Position numbers and translations under genes: made by a program
DNA from: Bdellovibrionota bacterium
Lineage (GTDB): Bacteria > Bdellovibrionota > UBA1018 > CAUJDS01
Length of the DNA: 57,000 bases
Assembly (NCBI GenBank): GCA_963169695.1
Contig: CAUJDS010000011.1
Span: 1-57,000, forward strand
Reading direction: 5' to 3'
Part shown: positions 8,580 through 16,779 of the stretch, in pieces
Position numbering within the stretch: the first letter of the stretch is position 1
How the letters are laid out: each line of letters begins with the position of its first letter
Notes under the pieces: generated by a model
What the model was told of the DNA's origin: nothing
Seen by the model: only the letters and a program-made list of their open reading frames with translations
Database searches by the model: none

Positions 8580-9547
8580 TGGAACCGCGTCCCTTTCAAA
8601 AAGCTTTTCCAAATGGAGCACTTGTCCTTCACAAAGTGGCTGGCCCCACCTCCTTTGGTGTTATTCAGGACGTGAAGCGAATCGTCTCGGAAGCTTTTGC
8701 GATACCTTGGCGTCAGCTGCCTAAGGTGGGCCATACCGGTACTTTAGATCCTTTTGCAGAAGGACTCTTGCTGGTTCTTTTTGGCAAGGCGACAAAGCTC
8801 TCCGATTATTTTCTCAAAGCCGATAAACGCTACGAGGGTGAAATCCTCTTTGGGCACACCACTCCCACCGGAGACAATACCGTTCCACCTTCTCAGGAGA
8901 CCACAGTCCTTCCTGCAAGTTTGGAAGCTATTCAAGAAGCTGCTTTGCATTTCACGAGCGGCCCTTACGACCAAATTCCTCCCATGTACTCTGCCAAAAA
9001 AGTCGAAGGCAAACCCCTCTACAAACTGGCACGACAGGGAATCGAAATTGAGCGAGAACCCAAGACCTGCACACTGAGTTCATTCGAGATTACCTCCTGG
9101 GATGGACTGCGTGCGCGATTCAAACTTCATTGCACTTCTGGAACCTATGTCCGCACACTCGCTCAGGACCTTGCAGTCCGAATGGGCTCTTTGGCGGTGC
9201 TCAGTCAGTTGACCCGAACTTCTTCGGGCCCCTTTGATTTGTCTGACGGCATCCGTGTCAGTGACCTTCGAGAAAAGCTGCTAAAGTCACCTTCGATGCC
9301 TGAGTTGGCGCCAGCATGGATACCGATGAATGACCTCTTCCGAAAGGGAATGGAGGGAGTTCAATTGAGTTATCACGAGGCTTTGCAGGTAAGCGAAGGA
9401 CATCAGAATGCCCTCCAACGCCTTCAACCCCGCTTTACGACCGAAAAAAGAACCATGGCGCTGTACCATGAGTCGAGGCTTCTTGGCGTTGTTGGAAGAA
9501 ATTCCTACGGACAGTGGGAATTAGAGCGCGTCTTTTCCCTTCGATAG
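8576..9547 (+). CDS. truB: tRNA pseudouridine(55) synthase TruB
   Basis: 323 residues. TruB isomerises U55 to pseudouridine in the T-loop of tRNAs. The catalytic Asp58 lies in GHTGTLDPFAEGLL. The KRYEGEILFGHTTPTGD and SGTYVRTLAQDLA motifs and a C-terminal PUA-like tail (about 255-323) are present. It is the last gene of the rimP operon. Its last 27 bp overlap the 3' end of the convergent gene ending at 9521, so no terminator separates the two. Confidence 0.96.
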   Translation: MMEPRPFQKAFPNGALVLHKVAGPTSFGVIQDVKRIVSEAFAIPWRQLPKVGHTGTLDPFAEGLLLVLFGKATKLSDYFLKADKRYEGEILFGHTTPTGDNTVPPSQETTVLPASLEAIQEAALHFTSGPYDQIPPMYSAKKVEGKPLYKLARQGIEIEREPKTCTLSSFEITSWDGLRARFKLHCTSGTYVRTLAQDLAVRMGSLAVLSQLTRTSSGPFDLSDGIRVSDLREKLLKSPSMPELAPAWIPMNDLFRKGMEGVQLSYHEALQVSEGHQNALQRLQPRFTTEKRTMALYHESRLLGVVGRNSYGQWELERVFSLR

Positions 9548-11320
9548 CGAGGAGTCGAGAAGAAGCGTGCTGTTTTTCCACCCATCCTCCCCTTTCCATT
9601 TTAGCTGAATCTTAGAATCCCCGTAGGCGCCTGAGAGCAATCGCTCCACATACCACTGATCCGATTCAGCCGTCGACTCACCATTGATGGTATCGACAAT
9701 GGCATTGATTCCCATCCCTTCGGCGAGGAGGTTCCATGATGGCGTGCCTCGGATCACGTTGCTCACTCGGAGGATTCGTTCTTCATTTTCCTCCTTAAAC
9801 TGAACTTCTAATCCGCTCTTATTGTGAATCGGAGCTTTGGTCAATGCCGCACCCGAAAACCAGATTCTACCATTCGATAGGTCTAAGGTTGTTGCTCCTC
9901 GATCGAGCAGGTCAGCGCCTAGTACGATTCGATGAATCTTCTTTTCGGAGTCGACCCGAATGGGCACGGCATCTGAGAGGATTTGTCCACTGCACTCAAG
10001 TTGAACCGGCGTCTTCTTTGGATAGCCGGCCTTAGGAGAGAGGGAACCCGAGAGCGAGCCCTCCTTTCGAAGGTCCCATACCAAGGTGGTATCGATCGGA
10101 TCTTTTCCGGGCCAACTTACGCGACAAGAACTTACGAGCTGATGGTCTTGCGTGGAAGCCTCCGTCCACGGAGTACCAAAGGTTTGCGAATAACCCTCAC
10201 GATACCAGAGTTCAACCTCAGGTCGCCGCTCCGGGACAAATCGAACCGCGTACTTGCGCAAAAAATCCAGTCCAAGCACACCATCACAGCATCCGCCAAA
10301 ATTACTAGGGGGTTGATAGAGTTCCAAGTCGGTCATCCAAAGTTCTGCCTCGCCTGTAGAAAACCCCGAAAGTTCCAGCGCTGTCGCCTGTATAGGCTTG
10401 CCAAAACTTACGCCTTGCGACCAGTGCCATTGCTCCAACGGAACTTCTTTGCGATGCACAAGCGCAGTGGGAACTCCCTGTCGAATCAACCAACTCTGTG
10501 CAACCAAATTGCGTTCGGTAGTGGGATCCAATAGAAACTGTCCCGACAATACCTTACCCGCTACCGTTGTTTGAACTCGCACACTGTAAGCACCATTCCA
10601 ACGCCGAGCGGGGAGCCGAGCAAGGAGGCTATTGTCTGGAGTCTTTTTGGGCTCATCCATCGTTGATTCCCATCGAAAGGTATCCACGACATTGTTTTTG
10701 GAGATCAAATTTTTGCAGAGCTTTTGCGCTTCTGCGTCGTGCAAGTAACCCGTCCACTCTTCCTCGCGCGCACGTCGATAGGCCTCTTCCCACCACTTTC
10801 CATTGAGGTCCCTAAACCAAGATTCCAATTTGGTTTTGAGTACGCCCATCAATGCCTCGTCACTCGGCTCTTTCAGCCGCTTTAGCTGAGTGTCGAGCGC
10901 ATTTTTCTCGATGGAGAGTTGTTGGTCCCAGAGTTCGGCAGCTCGCAATCCTGCTCGCAAGGTTCCTTCCTCGGTTGCAAATTCACTCGATCGCTGTTTG
11001 GTACATGGAAATGTTTTCAGCGACGCGTACCAATTTGCGCCCTTACGCACATGGATGATGCTGCGAGAGCGAAGTTCGCCGTCTACCCACTTACCATGGT
11101 CGAGGCGCACGTTTTGGAGATCGAGGTCTCTGCGAAGGATCCAACGACGGCGATGAGGGTTTTTTTCTTCGCGATCCAGCTTCCATACTTGCGCCGTAGT
11201 CAGTGGCTCAGCGCTAGTTTCCGTCGTCGATACCACACTGACGTTGGCCGAAGCGGACCCAATTCCTACGAGCAGCAATCCTAGAGTCGAAAGCGTTCGA
11301 GCCGAATACGATAGGCCCAT
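9521..11320 (-). CDS. Exported retropepsin-like protein with PDZ-like C-terminus, active site degenerate
   Basis: 599 residues from the ATG at 11320, which starts a signal peptide (LSTLGLLLVGIGSASA). Earlier in-frame starts lie further inside hflX. After a charged helical region (about 40-240) comes a beta-rich domain with FLLDPTTERNL (Asp265) and, about 85 residues on, GVLGLDFL (347-354). This spacing and the second motif are typical of bacterial retropepsin-like aspartyl proteases. The usual D-T/S-G triad is D-P-T here, so activity is doubtful. A second similar block (VLGADLLDRGATTLDL) follows, then a PDZ-like C-terminus (about 510-570, with GMGINAIVDTINGE). It lies downstream of hflX and overlaps it by 40 bp. 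Likely periplasmic; substrate unknown. Confidence 0.65.
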   Translation of the reverse strand: MGLSYSARTLSTLGLLLVGIGSASANVSVVSTTETSAEPLTTAQVWKLDREEKNPHRRRWILRRDLDLQNVRLDHGKWVDGELRSRSIIHVRKGANWYASLKTFPCTKQRSSEFATEEGTLRAGLRAAELWDQQLSIEKNALDTQLKRLKEPSDEALMGVLKTKLESWFRDLNGKWWEEAYRRAREEEWTGYLHDAEAQKLCKNLISKNNVVDTFRWESTMDEPKKTPDNSLLARLPARRWNGAYSVRVQTTVAGKVLSGQFLLDPTTERNLVAQSWLIRQGVPTALVHRKEVPLEQWHWSQGVSFGKPIQATALELSGFSTGEAELWMTDLELYQPPSNFGGCCDGVLGLDFLRKYAVRFVPERRPEVELWYREGYSQTFGTPWTEASTQDHQLVSSCRVSWPGKDPIDTTLVWDLRKEGSLSGSLSPKAGYPKKTPVQLECSGQILSDAVPIRVDSEKKIHRIVLGADLLDRGATTLDLSNGRIWFSGAALTKAPIHNKSGLEVQFKEENEERILRVSNVIRGTPSWNLLAEGMGINAIVDTINGESTAESDQWYVERLLSGAYGDSKIQLKWKGEDGWKNSTLLLDSSLSKGKDAL

Positions 11321-12546
11321 GCGGGATGGATTCGCACGCGATAGAAGACCCCTTTTTCGAGGTAGTCCTTCTTTTCTACGTGACCGAGTTGATGAATCTG
11401 AGCTTCCAGCCGACTTTCCCCATAAGGAATCAAAACGTCCCATGGTTCCATTTTCCTACGAAACCAATTTAAGATCACGTCCCGAAGTTCAGAAACACTC
11501 TTTTGATCCACCGCAGAAGCCCATTGCGCACCGGGAGAGATTAATTTGGCCTGATTTCGGGCCGCAGGCTCCAGCAAATCCGTCTTGTTCAGCACGACGA
11601 GTCGCTCTTTGGCTTCCAGCCCAAGCTCCTCAAGGGTTTCTAGCGTGGCCGTAACTTGTTGCTTAGCAAAAGGAGACGACGCATCGACGACATGCAATAA
11701 CAAATCAGCGTCAGCCAACTCTTCCAAAGTAGAACGAAACGAAGCAATAAGATGCGCGGGCACACGGCTAATAAATCCAACCGTATCAATAGCCACAATG
11801 GGCGGATGCGAATGCGGATCCAAAGCGCGAATCGTAGAATCCAAAGTAGAAAACAGCCGATTCTCGGCTTTTACGGCGCTATGAGTTAAGGCATTGAGCA
11901 AGGTCGACTTCCCCGCATTGGTGTATCCCACGAGTGCCACCTTCAGGACGTTTTCTCTTCCGGCTCGTTGAACCATTCGATTCTTGCGAATTTTTTCGAG
12001 TTGGATTTTGAGACGCTCGACTTTTTCTTCAACCAGTCGACGATCTACTTCCAATTGTTTTTCGCCCATTCCGCGATTGCCCGCAGCACCGCCCCTTTGA
12101 CGCTCAAAATGGCTCCAAAAATGGGTCAATCGAGACTTGAGGTACTGAAGGCGCGCAAGCGCAACCTGAGTTTTTGCTTCATTTGTGCGAGCGTTTCGCG
12201 AAAAAATTTCTAAGATAACCCCCGAACGATCCAATACGGGGCGCCCAATGGCCTTTTCCAAATTCTTCATCTGGCTGGGTGTCAGGTCGACGTCGACCGC
12301 TACGCCATGTGCCTCTTCTGTTTCGACAAGCTGCTTGAGTTCCAAAACCTTGCCTTGGCCGAGGTAAGTCCCAGGATGAACTTTTTTTGGAATCCAAATT
12401 TGAGGCACAAGGCAATCCACCCGCAAAGTGGATAGCAGAAATTGAAACTCATCCATGGATTCCTGAGAAAAACTCACAGGAATCAATAAGAGCTTTTCGT
12501 CGCCCTGAACAATGGGCAGAAGGGATTCGCTTGCTTCAAGCATCAT
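11281..12546 (-). CDS. hflX: Ribosome-associated GTPase HflX
   Basis: 421 residues from the ATG at 12546; the next codon is also ATG. The open frame goes on 103 codons upstream, but that part runs antisense to the aminotransferase gene and lacks family similarity. HflX is a GTPase that binds and splits stalled 70S or 50S ribosomes. The N-terminal HflX domain (with GTYLGQGKVLEL and DLTPSQMKNLEKAIGRPVLDR) leads to the glycine-rich linker RGGAAGNRGMGEKQLE and the G domain: G1 GYTNAGKS (207-214), G3 DTVGF, G4 NKTD. No hfq or hflKC lies beside it. It is divergent from the aminotransferase gene, with 33 bp between the starts. Confidence 0.93.
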   Translation of the reverse strand: MMLEASESLLPIVQGDEKLLLIPVSFSQESMDEFQFLLSTLRVDCLVPQIWIPKKVHPGTYLGQGKVLELKQLVETEEAHGVAVDVDLTPSQMKNLEKAIGRPVLDRSGVILEIFSRNARTNEAKTQVALARLQYLKSRLTHFWSHFERQRGGAAGNRGMGEKQLEVDRRLVEEKVERLKIQLEKIRKNRMVQRAGRENVLKVALVGYTNAGKSTLLNALTHSAVKAENRLFSTLDSTIRALDPHSHPPIVAIDTVGFISRVPAHLIASFRSTLEELADADLLLHVVDASSPFAKQQVTATLETLEELGLEAKERLVVLNKTDLLEPAARNQAKLISPGAQWASAVDQKSVSELRDVILNWFRRKMEPWDVLIPYGESRLEAQIHQLGHVEKKDYLEKGVFYRVRIHPAWAYRIRLERFRL

Positions 12547-12579
12547 AAAGGCAGTATTCGTATCACGAGTAAAGCTGCT

Positions 12580-13479
12580 ATGGGTGAATCTTGCGTCAAT
12601 TTTAATGGAAAGTTCATGGCTCCCGCGGAGGCCAAAGTCTCGATTTTTGACCACGGGTACCTCTTTGGGGACAGCCTCTACGAAGTCATACGGACCTACC
12701 AAAGGGTCCCGTTTTGCATAGAAGAACACTGGGCTCGTCTGGAAAATTCCGCGCGTCTGGCCCATATGAGCCTTTCCTATCAATGGGAGTCGTTCCGCCA
12801 TGAAATCGAAAGAACACTGGCCCATTTCTGGACCCTCAAGGGCAACGAAAACCACGAGGCAGCACTAAGAATCATGGTTTCGCGCGGGGTGGGAAGGATT
12901 GGATTTGGAAAATCTTTTCTCGATACTCCGACTCAATGGATCATTTTGGCCCAACCTTGCCAGATTTTTTCGGACGAGGAGTTTGAAAAAGGTATGCGAA
13001 TGCACGTCAGTCATCGCTTGCGCAACGATCGGCGGGCCTTAGATCCCGCTATGAAGTCAGGCAATTACCTCAATTGCCTCCTTGCAGCGCTCGAGGCTCA
13101 AGAAAAAGGCTGTGAAGACGCCATCCTGCCCAATGCCGACGGACACCTCACTGAAGGATCACGCTCCAATATTTTCTATGTGAGGCGGGGCATCGTTGCA
13201 ACGCCGCCGCTCGATATCGGGATCTTAGACGGTATCTCGCGAAAGATTATTTTTGAGATCCTGACAAAAGAAAAAATCCCCTACCGTGAAGTCCGCTTCA
13301 GCGCATCTCGAATGCTCGATGCAGATGAGGCTTTTATTTCCGGCACGGTGAAAGAAATTTTTCCAATTGTAGCAGTCGATGGCAAGACCATTGGGAGTGG
13401 AAAACCCGGCCCTATATCGCGGCTCCTACGTGTTGCGCTCCGAGAAGCCGGACAGAGGCAAGCAAAGGGGACTCCATGA
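12580..13479 (+). CDS. Class IV PLP aminotransferase (D-amino acid or branched-chain type)
   Basis: 299 residues. Fold-type IV PLP enzymes transaminate D-amino acids or branched-chain amino acids, or act as aminodeoxychorismate lyases. The family start (VNFNGKFMAPAEAKVSIFD), the HGYLFGDSLYEVIRTY motif, the PLP lysine Lys159 in MKSGNYLN, the TEGSRSNIFYV motif and SGTVKEIFPI are all visible. The last motif differs from the STREVLPV of typical D-Ala aminotransferases and is somewhat closer to IlvE-like proteins. The substrate cannot be fixed from sequence alone. It overlaps suhB by 4 bp (ATGA). Confidence 0.88.
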   Translation: MGESCVNFNGKFMAPAEAKVSIFDHGYLFGDSLYEVIRTYQRVPFCIEEHWARLENSARLAHMSLSYQWESFRHEIERTLAHFWTLKGNENHEAALRIMVSRGVGRIGFGKSFLDTPTQWIILAQPCQIFSDEEFEKGMRMHVSHRLRNDRRALDPAMKSGNYLNCLLAALEAQEKGCEDAILPNADGHLTEGSRSNIFYVRRGIVATPPLDIGILDGISRKIIFEILTKEKIPYREVRFSASRMLDADEAFISGTVKEIFPIVAVDGKTIGSGKPGPISRLLRVALREAGQRQAKGTP

Positions 13480-14273
13480 ACCATTCAAAACTAGATCAAG
13501 CACTCAAAGCATTGGCCATTCGAGCGGCACTAGCCTCTGGAAAAGTGCTCATGAAGTACTTTGGAAAGACTTCGAAATTGAAGATTAGAAACAAACCCGG
13601 AGCTGGCATCGTTACGCAAGCCGATCTCCATGCAGAGAAAGTTGCGCTCGCCATTCTCCGCAAGACCCAAAAAACATTTTCGGTCCTCACAGAAGAAACC
13701 GGCACCATTGGCGACACCCAAAAGCCGGGGCGCTGGATCTTGGATCCACTAGATGGAACCACCAACTTTGCCCACGGCTACCCCATGTTTTGTGTTTCGA
13801 TAGCAGCAGAGTGGGAAGGAGAAATTCGAGTGGGCGTCATCTATCATGCGCCCCTCGGTGACCTCTATGTCGCAGTCAAAGGCAAAGGAGCGTGGCTCAA
13901 TGGCAAGCGCCTGCGCGTCTCTTCGACGCGATCCGTTCGGGACTCGCTACTGACAACGGGGTTTTCCTACCAACGCAATCCAGAGCTTCGCCGCGAAATT
14001 CAAGCTTTTGAGAAAATCAGTATGAAGTCTCGAGGCATTCGACGTCCTGGAAGTGCTGCACTGGACTTGGCATTTACCTCCCGTGGAATTTTTGATGGGT
14101 ATTGGGAACGCGGACTCAAGCCCTGGGATATTGCGGCTGGGATCCTTCTCGTTAAAGAGGCCGGTGGCCGAGTCACCAACTACGAGGGAGAGCCCTTGGT
14201 GCTCGCTCAAAACGAAGTCTTAGCGTCAAATTCCTGGCTCCACCCTCACTTAATACGTACTTTGCGCCGGTAG
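13476..14273 (+). CDS. suhB: Inositol-1-monophosphatase family protein (SuhB-like)
   Basis: 265 residues. Members hydrolyse inositol monophosphate or related sugar phosphates with Mg2+. SuhB also takes part in rRNA antitermination with NusA in E. coli. Metal-binding motifs are intact: Glu73-Glu74 (LTEETG), Asp90 and Asp93 in WILDPLDGTTNF, and the late WDIAAGILLVKEAGG. The length is normal. It is translationally coupled to the aminotransferase. The protein could act on another phosphate ester, so the symbol rests on overall family similarity. Confidence 0.9.
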   Translation: MNHSKLDQALKALAIRAALASGKVLMKYFGKTSKLKIRNKPGAGIVTQADLHAEKVALAILRKTQKTFSVLTEETGTIGDTQKPGRWILDPLDGTTNFAHGYPMFCVSIAAEWEGEIRVGVIYHAPLGDLYVAVKGKGAWLNGKRLRVSSTRSVRDSLLTTGFSYQRNPELRREIQAFEKISMKSRGIRRPGSAALDLAFTSRGIFDGYWERGLKPWDIAAGILLVKEAGGRVTNYEGEPLVLAQNEVLASNSWLHPHLIRTLRR

Positions 14274-14339
14274 AAAAATCACCTAAACTACTTAGAGAGA
14301 TCTTGATGAACTGAGCATGAAGCTCGGGAAGGACATGGA

Positions 14340-15428
14340 ATGGAAGCCTGGATCCATTTGTTTTCGCAATTTACATCAGAGGCGCTTCTTTTAGAAGCCC
14401 TTACTATTTTTCTATTGATCACCGGCTACACTGCTTTTTGGATTTTACGAAAGCGGCGCTTCGGTTCACTTCAGCTAGGAGTCCCAGCTGGCGTCGTGAA
14501 AGTCTATCTCGCCCAACTAATCAATGAAGCTCAGCTGTTGCGAAGTCAGTTTTTTGGTCTGCTCAATGAAGCAGGAGCCCTCTCTCCCGAAATGATGGCG
14601 CAGCTCAATGCCGGCGGAGGAGCAGGAATGCAACTCATGCAAGCTTCGGGTCTTGCGGCAGGAAATGCTGGCGCTGGAGCCGCTGGCCTCTCCTCTGAAA
14701 ACCTTCAAGCAGCCGCAAGCCAAATTGCCGGAGACCCGCAGCTTTCTGGCAAGCTCGCGGAGCTTCAACAAAAACTTACTCAACAAGTGCAGGCCACCGA
14801 AGTAGTGGTCAAAGAAAAACAAACACTCGAAGCAGAACTTGCCAAAGCAAAGTCAATTTCGACGTCAACTCCTGGAGGCGGAGCAGGCGCCGGAGCGAAT
14901 GGCTCCGAGGTCAACGAACTTAAGAAAAAAATCAAAGACCTAGAAGACCGACTCGCCGAATACAGTGTGATTGAAGACGACCTTGCCAACCTCAAGCGAC
15001 TTCAACAAGAAAACACGGAACTTCGTAGCAAACTCGGTGGAGGGGCCGCAACTGCTGCTGCTCCTTCCGCGGAGGCTGCTCCACCGGCCGCGACGGAAAT
15101 ATCCGGTGAGGTTGCCGCTAATACATCAGAAGAGCCCAAGGCTGCAGATCCTGGATTTGAAAATCTCGTGGATCAAGTGGAAGCTAGTTTGGGCAACGCG
15201 GAAGCAGAAGCCGCCGCTGCAGCGGGAGCACCAGCTCCCGAGCCTGTCAAAGCAGATCCTCCTGCGCCGGAGCCCGAAGCTGCCGCGGAACCTGCCGCGG
15301 CGAACCAACCAGCGAGCACAGAACCCACGGGCGCAAGTGCTGCTAAACCAGCGGAAGCCGCGCCTGCAGCTACCGGAAAGGGCGACGATGATTTACTTTC
15401 TGAATTCGAAAAAATGCTCAATATGTAG
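14340..15428 (+). CDS. Membrane-anchored coiled-coil protein with Ala/Pro/Glu-rich tail
   Basis: 362 residues, with GGAAGGA 6 nt before the ATG. One transmembrane helix (about 15-36) is followed by an Ala/Gly-rich segment (about 60-130), a coiled coil (about 135-235, with KLAELQQKLTQQVQATEV and LKKKIKDLEDRLAE) and a very Ala/Pro/Glu-rich tail (about 240-345). It ends in the conserved-looking acidic-amphipathic DDLLSEFEKMLNM. The helix with the following basic RKRR suggests that the bulk is cytoplasmic. No catalytic motif. Such a layout suits a scaffold or an envelope-associated filament, but no function can be named. Its 3' end overlaps the HEAT-repeat gene by 41 bp. Confidence 0.7.
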   Translation: MEAWIHLFSQFTSEALLLEALTIFLLITGYTAFWILRKRRFGSLQLGVPAGVVKVYLAQLINEAQLLRSQFFGLLNEAGALSPEMMAQLNAGGGAGMQLMQASGLAAGNAGAGAAGLSSENLQAAASQIAGDPQLSGKLAELQQKLTQQVQATEVVVKEKQTLEAELAKAKSISTSTPGGGAGAGANGSEVNELKKKIKDLEDRLAEYSVIEDDLANLKRLQQENTELRSKLGGGAATAAAPSAEAAPPAATEISGEVAANTSEEPKAADPGFENLVDQVEASLGNAEAEAAAAAGAPAPEPVKADPPAPEPEAAAEPAAANQPASTEPTGASAAKPAEAAPAATGKGDDDLLSEFEKMLNM

Positions 15429-16143
15429 CCTGATTGGACTTACGCTTCTCTTGGGCGCAAACCCAAGCGGAGCGGCCACCGCTCCCGCTCCCTCCACTTT
15501 GACTTCCATTGCAGGCAGCCTGCGCCAGCATCGGAAGCGCTCTTTTGATGATCTCCTGGATCAATGGCAATCGGAGTTTGGGGAAAAGGCCGTACCTGCC
15601 TTACTCACCGTCGCACGCGACAAACAACAACCAGATAGGAGTCGGTACATTGCTGTCTTGGCTACTGCCAAACTTGGTGGCGCCGCTACGCTATCTACCG
15701 TTCTGCCTTTTTTGAAGGATAAGAGTTGGTTGATTCGATTGTCTGCCCTGCGAGCTATTCAAGGCCTTCAAGACCATACGCATCGCAAAGAAGTATTTTC
15801 ATTGCTGAAAGATCGCTCCTTGGTACTTCGCAATGAAGCCGTCAAGGTTATTGCATCACTTCAGTATGATGGATCTGCGGAGGCACTGATAGACGCCGCG
15901 TTGGATCGACGCAATTACCATCAAGGGCGCGCGCAATGGGTTCCTCTTACCGCGCTCAAGCTTCTCCCATCGCTAGCTCCAAAAAAAGAACTGATGACTC
16001 GACTAAGGCCCATGCTTTTTCATTCGGATGCTCGAGTCGTAGCGCATTCACTTTCTGCGCTCGATAGCGTTATGGGTAATCCTGAGATTTCCAAAAAACC
16101 GCATCAAGAAAAACTGGCCTATTGGAAAGCCAAGTTAAAATAG
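15388..16143 (+). CDS. Exported HEAT-repeat protein
   Basis: 251 residues from the ATG at 15388, which lies inside the end of the previous gene (41-bp overlap, different frame). The open frame runs much further upstream, but only as an out-of-frame shadow of that gene. The chosen start gives a signal peptide (CSLIGLTLLLGANPSGAATA). HEAT/PBS-lyase-like helical repeats follow: AVPALLTVARD, STVLPFLKDKSWLIRLSALRAI, FSLLKDRSLVLRNEAVKVI, RLRPMLFHSDARVVAHSLSALD. It is probably a periplasmic protein-binding scaffold. The tight overlap with the coiled-coil membrane protein suggests that the two work together, on opposite sides of the inner membrane. Confidence 0.75.
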   Translation: MIYFLNSKKCSICSLIGLTLLLGANPSGAATAPAPSTLTSIAGSLRQHRKRSFDDLLDQWQSEFGEKAVPALLTVARDKQQPDRSRYIAVLATAKLGGAATLSTVLPFLKDKSWLIRLSALRAIQGLQDHTHRKEVFSLLKDRSLVLRNEAVKVIASLQYDGSAEALIDAALDRRNYHQGRAQWVPLTALKLLPSLAPKKELMTRLRPMLFHSDARVVAHSLSALDSVMGNPEISKKPHQEKLAYWKAKLK

Positions 16144-16158
16144 CTGGCGCTTTGAAAG

Positions 16159-16701
16159 CTAAATTCCAGTTTCCTGAAAATCGTCCACCGCTTTTTTGGT
16201 CTTCTCTTCTTCGATCTCAGCAATCTTCATCTGAAGATAAATGAGTCGGCCGATGCGATACAGAAGGGTGTTCTCATCAATCACGTCAGTGACAATTGGC
16301 CGCCACCCTTCCAAGACATCGCTTTTGACGAGCTGCTCTTTTTGAACCACTACTTTCACCGAAGGCTTGCCCTCGAAGAATCCTTTCGCCACCGAAACTC
16401 GAAATCGATACTGCGCTTTGAGGTAGCGTGTCCCGGTACCCACAGAATCGATAAAATTCTTGTACGCCGTATTGTCCACCCACTTGGTGCGAATAAAGCC
16501 GGACTCACGATTGGAGATGTCCAATGGCAGGCTCTTAAGCGACTGCAAGACTCCTTGCCATGCGGTATTGAGGTCGGTGAAGTAGATGCGATTGACCAGC
16601 TTCTCACTGTCGCCGCCCACGCTGTCGACATAGGCCTTCATACACGAGGTATTCGCCATCACTAGGATTCCGACTAAGCCCATCCAAACCTTCCGAATCA
16701 T
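16159..16701 (-). CDS. BamC/NlpB-like lipoprotein
   Basis: 180 residues. A short signal peptide ends in a lipobox-like MANTSC (Cys20). The body has the AWQGVLQSLKSLPLDISNRESGFIRTKW pattern (split here across residues 46-74). In BamC-type lipoproteins this kind of helix-grip domain reads a duplicated 'processing then residual sign' arrangement. One such domain is seen, against two in E. coli BamC. An outer-membrane assembly role is therefore plausible but inferred. There is no Shine-Dalgarno sequence; a good promoter ends 7 nt before the ATG. It is convergent with the HEAT-repeat gene (15-bp gap) and divergent from kdsD. Confidence 0.65.
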   Translation of the reverse strand: MIRKVWMGLVGILVMANTSCMKAYVDSVGGDSEKLVNRIYFTDLNTAWQGVLQSLKSLPLDISNRESGFIRTKWVDNTAYKNFIDSVGTGTRYLKAQYRFRVSVAKGFFEGKPSVKVVVQKEQLVKSDVLEGWRPIVTDVIDENTLLYRIGRLIYLQMKIAEIEEEKTKKAVDDFQETGI

Positions 16702-16708
16702 CTTTTTT

Positions 16709-16736
16709 AGTATACATACCTAGGGTCCATTTCCAA
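16709..16736 (-). promoter_or_regulatory. Candidate promoter for the BamC-like lipoprotein gene
   Basis: On the minus strand TTGGAA (16731-16736), a 16-nt spacer and TATACT (16709-16714) lie 7 nt before the ATG at 16701. This predicts a transcript with no or almost no leader. Confidence 0.5.
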
Positions 16737-16779
16737 AGGTCTTGCCGAATGGTAGACAGAAAGTGAGAGGCAAAGAATC

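Noticed and set aside
12547-12855. 103-codon N-terminal extension of hflX
   Set aside because: It is antisense to the conserved start of the aminotransferase and matches nothing in the HflX family.
14971-15387. Long N-terminal extension of the HEAT-repeat frame
   Set aside because: It runs out of frame through the Ala/Pro-rich region of the coiled-coil gene, and its Arg/Leu/Pro-rich composition is that of a shadow frame.
15173-15421. Ala/Gly/Ser-rich minus-strand frame opposite the coiled-coil gene
   Set aside because: It mirrors the codon bias of the repetitive plus-strand gene; no start signal.
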